A stretch of DNA of 64,000 nt from Maridesulfovibrio sp. (GCF_963676065.1 NZ_OY780933.1:3264122-3328121); one strand, 5' to 3'. Positions 10,601-20,247 are shown, counted from the first letter of the stretch. The notes: generated from the sequence alone by a model not told the origin. Program-made: numbers and translations.

Positions 10601-10859
10601 CCGGCCTTTCTTTTTCAATAATTTTAGCAATTGTGCCGGGTTCGATGGGTTCAATGTAGGTTCGATCCGCCAGAACGGGATCGGTCATAATGGTTGCGGG
10701 GTTAGAGTTGACGAGGACAACCTCATACCCCTCTTCTTTAAGGGCTTTGAGAGCCTGAGTTCCAGAATAGTCAAACTCGCAGGCCTGACCGATAACGATC
10801 GGCCCGGATCCGATGAGCATAATTTTCTTAATATCAGTGCGTTTAGGCATGAACTCCAT
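7617..10859 (-). CDS. carB: Carbamoyl-phosphate synthase large subunit, 1080 aa
   Basis: CarB makes carbamoyl phosphate from bicarbonate, ATP and glutamine-derived ammonia, for pyrimidines and arginine. The protein is a tandem duplication. The N-terminal half opens with [25 protein letters not shown] in overlapping pieces and carries an ATP-grasp domain with [10 protein letters not shown]. The second half begins near [19 protein letters not shown] and has [10 protein letters not shown]. The C-terminal MGS-like allosteric domain is at about 935-1050 ([12 protein letters not shown]). Length is normal. The small subunit carA is not adjacent in this window. A divergent intergenic region separates it from the FeoA-like gene. 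Confidence 0.97.
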   Translation of the reverse strand: MEFMPKRTDIKKIMLIGSGPIVIGQACEFDYSGTQALKALKEEGYEVVLVNSNPATIMTDPVLADRTYIEPIEPGTIAKIIEKERPDALLPTLGGQTALNTALAVAEMGVLDKFGVELIGASVDVIEKAESRELFRAAMDKIGLKVPTSRIARNLDDIRRCGKEISFPIIIRPAFTLGGTGGGVAYNMEDLEKIAMKGISASLQNEVMLEESILGWKEYELEVMRDRKDNCVIICSIENIDPMGVHTGDSITVAPAQTLTDVEYQMLRDASLAIMREIGVETGGSNVQFAINPENGELAIIEMNPRVSRSSALASKATGFPIAKIAAKLAIGYTLDEIPNDITRETMASFEPTIDYCVIKIPRFTFEKFPGAEDFLTTAMKSVGETMAIGRTFKECLQKGLRSLEVGMPGFGKVFEPCEIDRDKLVGLLRKPNSKRIFFLREAFLAGMTLEEIFDITKIDPWYLHQFEDLVTFEKELRKFSLETGLYSGDERVPAMFKKAKEYGYSDPQLATMWRETERNVRSFRKELGLIPTYYLVDTCAAEFEAYTPYFYSTYEPGQEAESMPERKVMILGGGPNRIGQGIEFDYCCCHSAFALEDMGVKSIMVNSNPETVSTDYDTSDRLYFEPLTYEDVLNIIEFEKPEGVIVQFGGQTPLNLAIPLLQAGVKILGTSPDAIDRAEDRERFQALLQKLDLKQPQNGTAMSLDDAKTIAARLDYPLVLRPSYVLGGRGMDIVYSDEEFDSYFREATVVSPEHPILIDKFLENAVEVDVDAISDGDQTYVAGVMEHIEEAGIHSGDSACVLPPHTLSDEIVKEIERQTVALAEELEVVGLMNIQFAVKDGDIYIIEVNPRASRTVPFVSKATGIQLAKMATKVMLGEKLKDLDPWSMRKEGFYSVKEAVFPFNRFPDVDVMLGPEMRSTGEVMGMDYTPGLAFMKAQLGAGIQLPLEGTVFISVKDRDKEAILPTARNFEKMGFKILATGGTADYLFEQGIATKKILKVNEGRPHVVDYIKNGEIDLLINTPSGKQTVSDSKEIRQTTLLHGLAYTTTVAGAHAMSLAIEERRGKGLDVQCLQRYHNM

Positions 10860-11021
10860 CCAATAATGGTTTGAAATATTGGCGTTAGGACTTGTGGGTG
10901 AGACTGAAACTCATAAAACATTCCTCGCAGATGAGCAAGCAGAAGTTGCCGACCTTATTTGTATGATAATCACTTCGATCCCATTGACAAATTGCACAAC
11001 TGACTTTAAATTTCATTTGCA

Positions 11022-11294
11022 ATGCATTCACTGGCAAATACAATAAAAGGACGCCCCCTATCCAGTTACAAATCCGGTATGTCGGTACGAGTAACCGGTT
11101 TTGAAGGAGGAAAATGCTGTCGCAGCAGACTTCTTTCCATGGGCATTATACCGGGAACAATCGTAGATATAATCAGCAGTAACGGTAGGATGAATATCCG
11201 TGTACGCAGATCACAATTTGCCCTCGGCCATGAAATGACCAAAAAGATTCTGGCTATCCCGGTATGCGACTGCGATAAATGCAGTGCTTTCTAG
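11022..11294 (+). CDS. FeoA-domain protein, about 90 aa, no FeoB alongside
   Basis: The protein has the small SH3-like FeoA fold signature: PLSSYKSGMSVRVTGFEGG, then RLLSMGIIPGTIVDI, then a RRSQFALGHEMTKKI segment. It ends with a cysteine-rich tail, CDCDKC. FeoA normally assists the ferrous transporter FeoB at the membrane; no feoB is present next to it. The start is uncertain: the ATG at 11022 has no good Shine-Dalgarno, and the core domain would also be complete from a start nearer residue 10-20. A weak Fur-box-like stretch (TGATAATCA) lies about 60 bases upstream but matches the consensus only partially. Confidence 0.75.
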   Translation: MHSLANTIKGRPLSSYKSGMSVRVTGFEGGKCCRSRLLSMGIIPGTIVDIISSNGRMNIRVRRSQFALGHEMTKKILAIPVCDCDKCSAF

Positions 11295-11342
11295 TTTACA
11301 TACAACTTAACTGTCTGCCAAACAAATCAAGAGGAAAAAGCC

Positions 11343-11609
11343 ATGGGATCAGATGCAAAATGGCAATCCCTTGAAATTCTTGCCAACGATGGGACGTGGT
11401 ACTCACGCACGATCCTCGAGATGAAAAAAATTCATGACCAATTGAAGGCTTCCCAAGGAGTCTGGTCTAATACGCAGGATACTGTCGATACCCTGAACTC
11501 CCTGAAAGATTACAAAGAATTCGTTGAACGCACCGAAGGCCGGGTAGTTAATCTGGTCATTAACGGCACAGATGTTCCCTACGATCTGCCTAAAAAAACA
11601 AAGGCATAA
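11343..11609 (+). CDS. Small protein of unknown function, 88 aa
   Basis: The gene has a good Shine-Dalgarno (AGAGGAAAAAG) before the ATG and lies 48 bases after the FeoA-like gene. The protein is soluble, without signal peptide or membrane segment, and has a mostly helical centre (EMKKIHDQLKASQG) and a C-terminal KKTKA. I do not recognise a named family. Its position between a FeoA-like gene and slyX, all on the plus strand and sharing one terminator, suggests one short transcript. Confidence 0.65.
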   Translation: MGSDAKWQSLEILANDGTWYSRTILEMKKIHDQLKASQGVWSNTQDTVDTLNSLKDYKEFVERTEGRVVNLVINGTDVPYDLPKKTKA

Positions 11610-11665
11610 ACTTTTCCAGTCTCTATTTATTTGCCTTTGCCCCGCCCTTCTGGCATTTTCAGGTT

Positions 11666-11899
11666 ATGAGCAAAACAAAATCCATAGAAGAAAGAATAGA
11701 AAGTCTTGAAACCGCGCTCGCGCTTCAGGATCAGAATGTCGAAGAACTCAATAAATTCATCATTGCCCAGCAAAAACAAATCGGCGATCTTGAAAAGAAA
11801 TTAGAGCTGATGGTCATGCAGATGAAAGATCTCAAGGATGCCGTAGCACATGCTTCACCGCAGGATGATGTTCCGCCACCCCATTACGGACATGTATAA
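11666..11899 (+). CDS. slyX: SlyX-family coiled-coil protein, 77 aa
   Basis: The protein is an almost continuous heptad coiled coil (IEERIESLETALALQDQNVE) followed by a short acidic and proline-rich tail ending PPPHYGHV. The PPPHY ending after a 60-residue coiled coil is characteristic of the SlyX family, whose role is not established. It is soluble and cytoplasmic. It has no strong Shine-Dalgarno; translation may depend partly on the upstream gene. It is followed by a shared terminator facing metG. Confidence 0.75.
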   Translation: MSKTKSIEERIESLETALALQDQNVEELNKFIIAQQKQIGDLEKKLELMVMQMKDLKDAVAHASPQDDVPPPHYGHV

Positions 11900-11920
11900 T
11901 TTTTTTATTAACTGACGCAA

Positions 11921-11953
11921 AAAAGCCCCGAACTCATCAGAGTCCGGGGCTTT
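11921..11953. terminator. Bidirectional terminator between slyX and metG
   Basis: The hairpin AAAGCCCCG ... CGGGGCTTT has extra pairing (ACT/AGT) inside the stem. It lies between convergent genes. On the minus strand it is followed by a T-run, so it best ends the metG transcript while also serving slyX. Confidence 0.85.
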
Positions 11954-11978
11954 GAACATTCTATATAAAGATTCCCTT

Positions 11979-13919
11979 CTACGAAACCTTACATCCATTT
12001 CCTACTGGTGCGGAAACACTCAACAGCTGCATTTCTTCACCGTTGCGTACAGCGAGAATCATGCCCTGAGAAACCTCACCGCGCAGTTTGCGAGGCTTAA
12101 GGTTTACAACCACGACAACCTGCCGTCCTTCCAGATCTTCAGGTTTGAAGAATTCAGCAAGACCGGCCACAACCTGACGCGGCTCATCATCGCCGGTATC
12201 AATCTTGACCAGCAGCAGTTTATCTGCGTCAGGATGTTTTGCAACAGAAAGCACTGTGCCAACGCGCATATCCACTTTCTGAAAATCGGGAAACTCAATA
12301 ACTCCGGGAATTTCTTCCTTAGCCTGCTTGGATTGCTTCTTGGATTTCTTGGCTTCCTTTTTCTTGGGAGCTTCTTCTTCCTTGGGCAATTCCACACGCG
12401 GGAAAAGATTTGATTTCTTAGCAACTTCGGTACCGGGATCAAGCAGACCCCAGACGTCAATTTCACCCTGCAGGTTTACCTTTTCAGGAGAAAACTGGAT
12501 TCCCAGCTGTTCAAGCATAGCTTCACTGGCTTCAGGCATAACCGGCCAGAGATGAATAGCGATCTTGCGCATACTTTCGAGCAGAACATACATCACGGTA
12601 CCAAGGCGGGACATTTTCTCTTCTTTGTAGAGCGTCCACGGCTGAGTGGTATCAATGTATTTATTCAGACCGCGCACAAGCTCCCAAAGTCCTTCAAGAC
12701 CGCGGGAAAATTTAGAGTCCATAAAATTATTCTGAAACTCGGCCATAGCCTTGCGTCCGAGACCCTTGATTTCGCAATCTTCATCAGCCTCATCACCCTG
12801 ATCAGGAACTTTGCCGTCAAAGTATTTATGCGTCATGGACAAAGTTCGGCTGAACAGATTTCCGAGATCGTTGGCGAGGTCAGCATTGAGACGGCCGACA
12901 AGAGATTCTTCTGAAAAGCTGGAATCATTACCGAAAACCATTTCACGCAACAGGAAGTAACGGAAGGCGTTTACACCGTATTTATCCGCCATTTCCAGCG
13001 GGGAAACTACGTTGCCCAAGGATTTGGACATCTTGGTGTCCTTGATAAGCCAATAACCGTGAACATTCAGATGCTGATACGGTTCAATCTCTGCGGCTTT
13101 GAGCATTGTCGGCCAAAAGACAGCATGCGGCTTAAGGATATCCTTGGCCACAAGGTGGTTAGCTTTAGGCCAGAATTTTTTAAATTTTTCGCCTTCGGGA
13201 TATTCAAGAGCTGTAATGTAGTTAATGAGTGCATCAAACCACACATAAGTCACGAAATCCTTATCGAAGGGAAGTTCGATACCCCATTCGAGGCGGCTCT
13301 TGGGTCGGGAAATGCAGAGATCTTCCAATGCGCCGGACTTGAGCAGACTCAGGACTTCATTGCGATATCTTTCCGGACGGATAAAATCGGGATTAGCGTT
13401 GATATGTCCAATTAACCAGTCCTGGTATTTGGACATTTTAAAAAAGTAGTTTTTCTCTGCGATATATTCAGGAACAGTTTCATGCTGCGGGCATTTGCCG
13501 TCAACAAGTTCCTTCTCGGTATAAAAACGCTCACAACCGAAGCAATAATGACCGCCGTATTCACCGAAATAGATATCACCTTTATCGTAAACTTTCTGCA
13601 GGACTTCCTGTACGCACTCGATATGTCTTTGCTGAGTGGTCCTGATAAAATCGTCATTTTCTATCTGCAGTCCGGGCCAGAGGCCGCTAAACAGAGCGCT
13701 TATTTCATCGACGTATTCACGGGGTGTCTGGCCGCCTTTTTCCGCAGCCTGCACAATCTTATCACCGTGCTCATCCGTTCCGGTGAGAAAGAAAGTTTCA
13801 TCTCCCAGCAGCTTGTGAAACCTGTTCATGGAATCAGCAAGAATTGTTGTATAGGCATGGCCGAGATGCGGCTTAGCATTAACGTAATAGATGGGAGTTG
13901 TAATAAAAAACGAATCCAA
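11979..13919 (-). CDS. metG: Methionyl-tRNA synthetase with C-terminal tRNA-binding domain, 646 aa
   Basis: This enzyme charges tRNA-Met. The class I signature HLGH is at residues 18-21 (PHLGHAYTT) and KMSKS lies in DTKMSKSLGN. A zinc-binding insert is present as CFGCERFYTEKELVDGKC with its following CPQH. A Lys/Glu-rich linker near residue 510-535 (KKKEAKKSKKQSKQ) leads to the C-terminal EMAP/Trbp111-like domain (VDMRVGTVLSVAKHPDAD onward), which binds tRNA and aids dimerisation. Length agrees with bacterial MetG carrying this extra domain. ricT lies upstream on the same strand. Confidence 0.97.
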   Translation of the reverse strand: MDSFFITTPIYYVNAKPHLGHAYTTILADSMNRFHKLLGDETFFLTGTDEHGDKIVQAAEKGGQTPREYVDEISALFSGLWPGLQIENDDFIRTTQQRHIECVQEVLQKVYDKGDIYFGEYGGHYCFGCERFYTEKELVDGKCPQHETVPEYIAEKNYFFKMSKYQDWLIGHINANPDFIRPERYRNEVLSLLKSGALEDLCISRPKSRLEWGIELPFDKDFVTYVWFDALINYITALEYPEGEKFKKFWPKANHLVAKDILKPHAVFWPTMLKAAEIEPYQHLNVHGYWLIKDTKMSKSLGNVVSPLEMADKYGVNAFRYFLLREMVFGNDSSFSEESLVGRLNADLANDLGNLFSRTLSMTHKYFDGKVPDQGDEADEDCEIKGLGRKAMAEFQNNFMDSKFSRGLEGLWELVRGLNKYIDTTQPWTLYKEEKMSRLGTVMYVLLESMRKIAIHLWPVMPEASEAMLEQLGIQFSPEKVNLQGEIDVWGLLDPGTEVAKKSNLFPRVELPKEEEAPKKKEAKKSKKQSKQAKEEIPGVIEFPDFQKVDMRVGTVLSVAKHPDADKLLLVKIDTGDDEPRQVVAGLAEFFKPEDLEGRQVVVVVNLKPRKLRGEVSQGMILAVRNGEEMQLLSVSAPVGNGCKVS

Positions 13920-14025
13920 AATCAGTCACTCCTGTTATGGTGATAACAATCGGATATAAATAGTCTTTTTTAAAAAAACTTATCGAATACAGAATCCGAT
14001 GTGAATACAGCATAAAAACTTAACA

Positions 14026-14065
14026 GCCGGGTGAGAAAAATATTTTTCATCCGGCCGCTTTTTTT
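14026..14065. terminator. Hairpin between ricT and metG, possible terminator
   Basis: GCCGG(G)TGA ... TCATCCGGC flank an A/T-rich self-complementary loop. The clean T-run lies on the plus-strand side, where no gene reads in; on the minus strand a short T-run follows six bases later. It may end the ricT transcript weakly. Confidence 0.4.
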
Positions 14066-14120
14066 GATTTGCGCTCATAGGCAGAACGCATATAGCGAAG
14101 AACACGAAGATAAGCAACTA

Positions 14121-14154
14121 AGTTCGGACCAATATTATTCAACTGGTCCGAACT
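14121..14154. repeat. Perfect 11-bp inverted repeat just past ricT
   Basis: AGTTCGGACCA ... TGGTCCGAACT enclose a 12-base A/T-rich loop, nine bases after the ricT stop. There is no T-run on the minus strand, so it is not a classical terminator; it could protect the mRNA 3' end or pause polymerase. Confidence 0.6.
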
Positions 14155-14162
14155 ATAAAATA

Positions 14163-15494
14163 TTATTTGCTCTTTCGTGGTCCGGAAGGTTTACGTTTAC
14201 GCCTGCGCCTTGAAGGACGACGGCGGTTTGAAGGCTTTCCGGATTTAGGGGAACCGGACTCATCCTTTTCCTCGGATTTGGGGGAAGAAGAGGATTTTTT
14301 ATCCTGCTCCGGCTTATTCTGGGGACGTTCCTTTTTAGGAGGCCGCTTGCGGCGCTCCTGCTGAGAATCATCCTTACGCCTTTCTGTACTTACATTTTCG
14401 CGTATTTCCTTTTCGTGCCCGGATTCTTCACCTTTTGGCTGCTCGTCTGCACGATTGGCCGGTCTGCGTTCAGGTTTAGGACGATCTGATTTTAGTTTAT
14501 CAGACTTGGACCGCTCCGGTCTGGGACGTGATGAACGCCCTCTCTCCGGTTTCGGGCGACCACGTTCAGGACGTGAACGCTGAGGTCTTCCCTCGTTGCC
14601 GTCACCGCCCTTGTTGTCCCTGTCGCCGGGACGTCCACGCCGGGGTTCACCATCTTGAGAATCAGGAGTAACGTCACGATCCTGACCGGGACTTTTAAGC
14701 ACATCCGGCCAATCATCGAGCGAAATTTCAATCTCCTCGCCCTGTTCAGGTACAACAGTCAGGGTGTTTCTGAAAAAGTTAGTCCGTGCAACCCTTACCG
14801 TTCCATGTATCGTATTATATTTCTTGCCTGTTTTTGGGCTTTTACGATGAAAGTCCTCATAGTTATCCTGCTCAAACGACAGACAGCAAAGCAACCTTCC
14901 GCAGATTCCGGAAATTTTGGTCGGGTTGAGAAAAAGGTTCTGCTCCTTAGCCATTCGGATGGTTACAGGCATAAACTTACGCATGAAACGACGGCAGCAA
15001 CATATCTGACCGCAGTTACCAATGGCTCCCAGCATCTGGGTTTCGTGACGGACACCGATCTGTCGCAATTCAATGCGTGTACGGTATTCCTTTACCAGAT
15101 CCTTGACCAGCTCACGAAAATCAATCCTTCCCGGAGCGGTGAAATAAAAAATCATTTTGCTGCGATCAAAAAAGACTTCCACGTCCACAAGCTTCATTTC
15201 CAACTTCTGACGGTCTATGCAATCCTTGCAGAACCTGTGTGCAGCACGGGAAAGCTCCCTGTTTTCTGCATCGGCCGCAAGATCTTCTTCACCCGCAAGC
15301 CGGTAAATTGTCTTTATGGAATCCTCAGTGACTTCCTCCGGCAGATCTTGCTGTACAACAAAGACCTTACCAAGTCCCATGCCCTGCTCAGTCTTAACTA
15401 TGACTGAATGACCTTCCCGTACAACGAAAGGTCCGGACGAAAAATAATATATCTGACCGAAATCATTAAACTTAACGCCTAAAATCTGTGACAT
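14163..15494 (-). CDS. ricT: RicT/YaaT-like PSP1-domain protein with long basic tail, 443 aa
   Basis: Residues 1-270 form a PSP1 C-terminal-type domain: ILGVKFNDFGQIYYF, then the cysteine-rich block GNCGQICCCRRFMRKF and GICGRLLCCLSFEQ. Those cysteines match RicT/YaaT proteins, which in Bacillus form the Fe-S-containing Y-complex that helps RNase Y process RNA. From about residue 275 to the end the sequence is a low-complexity tail of R, K, P, S, E, D and G repeats, likely disordered and nucleic-acid binding. RicT homologues in Bacillus lack such a tail. It lies upstream of metG on the same strand, an arrangement common in this group as far as I recall. Confidence 0.85.
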   Translation of the reverse strand: MSQILGVKFNDFGQIYYFSSGPFVVREGHSVIVKTEQGMGLGKVFVVQQDLPEEVTEDSIKTIYRLAGEEDLAADAENRELSRAAHRFCKDCIDRQKLEMKLVDVEVFFDRSKMIFYFTAPGRIDFRELVKDLVKEYRTRIELRQIGVRHETQMLGAIGNCGQICCCRRFMRKFMPVTIRMAKEQNLFLNPTKISGICGRLLCCLSFEQDNYEDFHRKSPKTGKKYNTIHGTVRVARTNFFRNTLTVVPEQGEEIEISLDDWPDVLKSPGQDRDVTPDSQDGEPRRGRPGDRDNKGGDGNEGRPQRSRPERGRPKPERGRSSRPRPERSKSDKLKSDRPKPERRPANRADEQPKGEESGHEKEIRENVSTERRKDDSQQERRKRPPKKERPQNKPEQDKKSSSSPKSEEKDESGSPKSGKPSNRRRPSRRRRKRKPSGPRKSK

Positions 15495-15635
15495 TATAAA
15501 AAAACCTTATATAAAACCGCACCTGCGCGCGGATAAAACTTGATATGAAGAAAGTACAGTAAACCACTTCCAGCGGAACTTCAATTCCAGCAGTTTTTTC
15601 TAATAACCCAGAATAATACAATTTTTAATATTTAG

Positions 15636-15667
15636 CAAAAAAAATCCGCAGCAAATGCCGCGGATTT
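15636..15667 (-). terminator. Terminator after the CheY-like gene
   Basis: On the minus strand AAATCCGC ... GCGGATTT is followed by a run of eight T residues, about 70 bases beyond the receiver gene stop. Confidence 0.8.
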
Positions 15668-15736
15668 ACCCCATATTTAACGGGAAAAATATATATATTA
15701 AAACTAAAATTACCTTTCAAGCAATTCAGTTTCTAT

Positions 15737-16135
15737 TTATACAGAAAAGCCGAGATTCTTCAGCTCTTTTACTAACTTATCTTCTTCAATCGGTTTAACC
15801 AGATAAGAAGTGGCTCCGCCTAGAAAAAAAGCATCATGAGTTTCTTTGCGGTCATCAAGCATGGTTGTGACAATAACCTTTACACCGCTTGTTTCCTCAA
15901 CATCAAAATCTTTTTCTATGGACCTGATTTCACGCAAAGCCTGCTGGCCGTCCATCTCCGGCATTACGAGGTCCAGACAAACCAAATCGTATGCGTTGCC
16001 GTTCTCAAGCCCCTTTTTAAAGGCAAAAACAGCTTCCTCACCATTCACGGCAATATCGCATTGTGCATATGGTTTCATGATCTCATGCAACATATTGCGG
16101 CAATAAAAATCATCATCAACGATCAGCACTCGCAT
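15737..16135 (-). CDS. Single-domain response regulator (CheY-like), 132 aa
   Basis: The protein is a lone receiver domain. The acidic pocket is VDDD at residues 7-9, the phospho-acceptor is Asp55 in LVCLDLVMPEMDG, the switch Thr lies in VIVTTML and the conserved Lys in SYLVKPI. There is no output domain, so it acts by protein-protein contact, as CheY or phosphorelay intermediates do. No kinase gene is adjacent. It has its own terminator and stands alone, so its partner cannot be told from the window. Confidence 0.9.
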   Translation of the reverse strand: MRVLIVDDDFYCRNMLHEIMKPYAQCDIAVNGEEAVFAFKKGLENGNAYDLVCLDLVMPEMDGQQALREIRSIEKDFDVEETSGVKVIVTTMLDDRKETHDAFFLGGATSYLVKPIEEDKLVKELKNLGFSV

Positions 16136-16257
16136 TCAGGCAAACCTCCAGAATCTTATGGCTTCACACACATACTACGGGCAATGGAAAGACATTGGCA
16201 CTTTTGCACATGAAAATCAAGTTTACACACTCAAATTATAATAAAAAATATTTAATC

Positions 16258-18666
16258 TTACGGAGCAGTAATTAATTGACCGTCAGCGGACCATTCCACG
16301 GTCAGAGCGCCCTGTTTAGAGGTTGTATAAAGTGGAATAAGTTTTTTATCCAGCTCTTGTTTAACTTTTTTAGATACAAAATCATATCTATTCAAGAAAC
16401 CGCAGGCAGCTAAAGCAATTTGTGGATTTACTTTTTCATATAATTCAGGAGAATAAGAGCCTGAACTACCATGATGCGGCAGAACCAGCACAGGAGAAAA
16501 AAGATCATGCCCGCTGCTAAGAACCGCCTTTAATCCCTTTTTGTCCAGATCGCCTGAAATGGAAAGCAACGGATGCCCATTCCAGATCAGCCGAAGATAC
16601 AGGGACCGGTCATTACGGCTGCCCTTAAATGTGGCTGCTGGATGTGTAACTTCCATGATCAATCCCGGCTCCAGCGTGATTACAGCACCACTGAACAAAA
16701 CCTCGGGATGAATACCGTTACGTTCAAAAGCGGCTTTAAAACGCTTCCCTGTCCTGCCGCTGGGTATATCGCCGTTAAAATAAAAGCGGTCCACTGAAAA
16801 TTTCTCAAGTAGAAAAGCAAGCCCTCCGGCATGATCTCGGTCTCCGTGGGTCATAAAGATATTATCAACATGCGGCAGATGGCCGTAAGCAAGCCACGGC
16901 CCCACAATGGACCAGCCCATATCAAAGTTCCACCCGAAACCGCCACCGCCATCAACGACTGTCCGCGACCCATCCGGGCCGCTTATAACCACGCATTGCG
17001 ACTGTCCGGTATCGAGGATATCCATCCGAACCCGCTCCGGCCCTGCGGAATCGTATCCCCGAAGGCAGAGTAGCAATGCAGCCGGAAGCAGCAGGATATA
17101 AGCCCTTTTACTTCTACCGTGCCAGCAGAAGAATATCGCGGCCAGAATCAAATAATAGACCAGTATACCTTCCCAATGAGGACGGTAAAAAGCATATTCC
17201 GGCAGAAATCCGGAATCATCCGCCCAGCGGACAAGTTCAAGCAACCACTCGAATGTCCCGGCTCCGGCGGCAAATAATTTACCTGAAATAAAAGGGCTGA
17301 AATATGATGCGATCAATCCGCCGACCCCGCAGACTGGCAGGATAAACATGCCCAGAACAGGCACGAACAAAATATTAAATAAAAGATTCGGTGTGATCAC
17401 TCCGAAGTTCCAGACCAGCACAGGCATCAGGGTGAGATTGGCACAGATGCTGATGTAAAGCAGAGCCGCGACAGATCTTATCGCGTTGTACCGCAGTCCC
17501 GGACCGGACGGCATGAATCTTAAAAATAAGGGATAGAACAGGGCAATCCCGCCCACAGCCAGTACTGAAAGCTGAAATCCAAGATCGAATACACTTAGCG
17601 GAGACACTGCTAAAATCAAAAGTACGGCTAGCAATAAGCCATCCAGAAGCACCCTGCCCCGGTTGAAGAACATGAACAATCCCCAGAACCCGAACATGGC
17701 AACCGCACGCAGCAGCGAGGGACTGAACTGCCCGAGCCACAGATATAGAAGCACCGGAGGAATGGAAAAAAGGACTCCCAGCCGCATACGGGGAATCCGC
17801 AGATATATCCGGGGATAGACAGCCCCCGCCAACCATGCCAGCCCAAACCCCATGGCAACGATGAATCCCACATGCAGGCCGGACAAGGCCAGAATGTGTG
17901 AAACACCGGCCCTGCGAATTAGTTCTACAGTCTCGTGTGAAAGGAAAAAACGGTCACCGGTAAGCAACGCAGGAAAGATGGCCCCGCCCTGAGTGGGAGG
18001 AGCGTTCTTTAAGATATGTTCACGCAGGGAGGTCCGCAGCTTCTGCAAATTTCCGGGAGAATAAGGCTTTAAGCCGCCGTTTTTTATCAGTCCACGGGCG
18101 TAAGTCCGGTAGCGGATATTTTTGGTACGGCAGTAAAAATCATAATCCCAGAGTCCGTTGTTTCGGAATCCATGAATCGGCTTGACCCTTGCCTTCAGAG
18201 AAACCTGCTGCCCGACATAGGGCAATTGTGCAGGGTCGGCCCACGTCCAGTTCAGAAATCCATCGAGTTCGGTCTGAGCATCGGTACTGTTACAGGTTAC
18301 ATTCTCAAGAAGTATTTTAAGCTGCTTTCCCGGCATCCCTTTGATGCTGTGAATTGTTCCGCTAAGCTGAACCTTCTCACGTGCAGCCATCCAATCAGGT
18401 ATGGCAATGCCTTGCGTCGGCAACGAAAAATTTCCATACCAATGTCCTAAGCCGAACAGCAAAAGCAACAAAAGGACCGTACCCTTTTCAGGGCGGGATA
18501 TAATTATAAAAAACAGGCAGATCAGCAGAGCGGCCAGAGAGGGAACCATCCATTTAATGGAAAGTATGCCGAAGACAAAAGCGGGGATTAAAATCTCCCA
18601 AAAAAACAGGCCCGGCATCCCGGACCTGCTTTCTGAGATTAAATTTTCATTAACCGTACTCATCAC
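16258..18666 (-). CDS. comEC: ComEC/Rec2 DNA-internalisation protein, 802 aa
   Basis: ComEC forms the inner-membrane channel for single-stranded DNA in natural transformation. The order is: N-terminal membrane segments and a DUF4131-type region, the competence domain starting near LTGDRFFLSHETVELIRRAG with HILALSGLHVG, about nine membrane helices, and a C-terminal metallo-beta-lactamase-like domain with VDGGGG and MTHGDRDHAGG. All blocks expected of a complete ComEC are present and the length is normal. It starts 12 bases after murA and is probably co-transcribed with it. Other competence genes are not in view. Confidence 0.93.
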   Translation of the reverse strand: MMSTVNENLISESRSGMPGLFFWEILIPAFVFGILSIKWMVPSLAALLICLFFIIISRPEKGTVLLLLLLFGLGHWYGNFSLPTQGIAIPDWMAAREKVQLSGTIHSIKGMPGKQLKILLENVTCNSTDAQTELDGFLNWTWADPAQLPYVGQQVSLKARVKPIHGFRNNGLWDYDFYCRTKNIRYRTYARGLIKNGGLKPYSPGNLQKLRTSLREHILKNAPPTQGGAIFPALLTGDRFFLSHETVELIRRAGVSHILALSGLHVGFIVAMGFGLAWLAGAVYPRIYLRIPRMRLGVLFSIPPVLLYLWLGQFSPSLLRAVAMFGFWGLFMFFNRGRVLLDGLLLAVLLILAVSPLSVFDLGFQLSVLAVGGIALFYPLFLRFMPSGPGLRYNAIRSVAALLYISICANLTLMPVLVWNFGVITPNLLFNILFVPVLGMFILPVCGVGGLIASYFSPFISGKLFAAGAGTFEWLLELVRWADDSGFLPEYAFYRPHWEGILVYYLILAAIFFCWHGRSKRAYILLLPAALLLCLRGYDSAGPERVRMDILDTGQSQCVVISGPDGSRTVVDGGGGFGWNFDMGWSIVGPWLAYGHLPHVDNIFMTHGDRDHAGGLAFLLEKFSVDRFYFNGDIPSGRTGKRFKAAFERNGIHPEVLFSGAVITLEPGLIMEVTHPAATFKGSRNDRSLYLRLIWNGHPLLSISGDLDKKGLKAVLSSGHDLFSPVLVLPHHGSSGSYSPELYEKVNPQIALAACGFLNRYDFVSKKVKQELDKKLIPLYTTSKQGALTVEWSADGQLITAP

Positions 18667-18678
18667 ACGGTTATTCTA

Positions 18679-19932
18679 TTACTCTTTCTCGCGCCAGACC
18701 CTTGCGCCCACCGCCGAAAGCTTATCTTCAAGATTTTCATATCCCCTATCAAGATGATAAATACGCTGAACATCGGTCCGTCCGGATGCTGCCAGCCCGG
18801 CAACAACAAGGGAGGCACTCGCCCGCAGGTCGGAAGCCATAACCGGGGCACCGGCAAGCTTTTCAACTCCGCGGATCATAGCGGTACGGCCTTTGAGTTT
18901 GATATTTGCGCCCATACGCACCAGTTCCTGCACATGCATAAAACGATTTTCAAAAATCTTTTCCTCAATGGTCCCGGCACCATTTGCAAGACACATCAGG
19001 GTCATAAGCTGAGCCTGCATATCAGTGGGAAAACCAGGATACGGCTGAGTGGTGATGTCCACGCCGGAGATAAGTCCGTTTGTCCTGCGAACGCGAACTC
19101 CGCCCTCTTCTTCTTCCATCCAGACTCCCATCTTGCTCATCTTGTACACAACGGAATCCAGCTCCTGAAACGGGCAATCCTCGATCAGAAGTTCTCCGTC
19201 AGTCATTGCGGCAGCGACCATGTAAGTACCGGCTTCAATACGGTCCGGCATGACCTTGTATTTGCACCCTTTAAGTGAGGAGACACCCTGCACGGTAATT
19301 ATGCTGGTACCCTGACCGGAAATCCGGGCTCCGCAGGCGATGAGGAAATTTGCCAGATCAACGACTTCAGGCTCACGGGCAGCGTTTTCAATAATTGTCT
19401 CACCTTCAGCAAGAGATGCGGCCATAAGCACGTTTTCAGTACCGCCCACAGTGGGGAAATCAAAATGAATATGCGCACCCTTAAGCTTATCACATTTACC
19501 GTGAATGTAGCCGGAATCAAGATCAAAGGAAGCTCCCATCTGCTCAAATGCGGTCAGGTGCAGATCCACAGGGCGTGCGCCGATAGCACAACCGCCGGGC
19601 AGAGCGACCTTAGCTTCACCCTTCAAAGCCAGCAAAGGACCGAGACAGAGCACTGAGGCACGCATGGTCTTAACCAGATCATACGGGGCTTCAATCTTAA
19701 GGTTCTTCACCTCGCTGCTGACGTCATTTCCGTCAAAAGAAGTCTCACATCCGAGAATATCGAGCAGCTTGAGTGTAGTATGAATATCCCGAAGACGAGG
19801 AACATTGGTCAGGCTCACCGGGCCTTCCGGAAGAATACAAGCCAGAAGTATCGGCAGGGCCGCATTCTTAGAACCACTGACCCTGATAGGCCCGTGAAGG
19901 GAAACTCCGCCTTCAATTACTAATTTATCCAT
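18679..19932 (-). CDS. murA: UDP-N-acetylglucosamine 1-carboxyvinyltransferase, 417 aa
   Basis: MurA transfers enolpyruvate from PEP to UDP-GlcNAc, the first committed step of peptidoglycan synthesis. [12 protein letters not shown] places the substrate-contact Lys22-Asn23, and the catalytic cysteine is Cys115 in [12 protein letters not shown]. The presence of Cys rather than Asp at this site predicts fosfomycin sensitivity by the usual mechanism. Length is typical. It is the first gene of a murA-comEC pair. Confidence 0.97.
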   Translation of the reverse strand: MDKLVIEGGVSLHGPIRVSGSKNAALPILLACILPEGPVSLTNVPRLRDIHTTLKLLDILGCETSFDGNDVSSEVKNLKIEAPYDLVKTMRASVLCLGPLLALKGEAKVALPGGCAIGARPVDLHLTAFEQMGASFDLDSGYIHGKCDKLKGAHIHFDFPTVGGTENVLMAASLAEGETIIENAAREPEVVDLANFLIACGARISGQGTSIITVQGVSSLKGCKYKVMPDRIEAGTYMVAAAMTDGELLIEDCPFQELDSVVYKMSKMGVWMEEEEGGVRVRRTNGLISGVDITTQPYPGFPTDMQAQLMTLMCLANGAGTIEEKIFENRFMHVQELVRMGANIKLKGRTAMIRGVEKLAGAPVMASDLRASASLVVAGLAASGRTDVQRIYHLDRGYENLEDKLSAVGARVWREKE

Positions 19933-20247
19933 CTCAATTCCTATGTTGATGCGCTATGCGTTTCTTTTCAAATTATTTAACCTCCGGTAGTCCCCAAAAA
20001 AAAGGACTATTGGAATCCCGGAAGGTTGGAATCAGCTATTAATTAATATCGGAATTCTCATCTCATAAATTGCATAAATAGTGAATATGGAAGTAACCTA
20101 TTTTCCTGCTAAGATCAAAAAGTGCTTTATAAACAAGTTAATCATCCTCCAAACTTGCGGACTTTCCATAATACGAGAAAAATAACCTTTTTTTCAAAAA
20201 CTTCTTGACCATCGCACCCAGCTTAGTTAAACACACCTCTCACACGC
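19933..20247. promoter_or_regulatory. Gene-free region between murA and tRNA-His, with a tRNA promoter
   Basis: No credible coding frame is seen in these 315 bases. The right end holds a sigma70-like promoter for the tRNAs: TTGACC at 20205-20210, a 17-base spacer, and TAAACA at 20228-20233, about 15 bases before the tRNA. The murA promoter must lie in the left part on the minus strand but I cannot single it out. Confidence 0.5.

Noticed and set aside
10965..10985. A Fur-box-like sequence upstream of the FeoA-like gene
   Set aside because: Only a central TGATAATCA-type stretch matches; about 11 of 19 positions agree with the consensus, too few to call a site.
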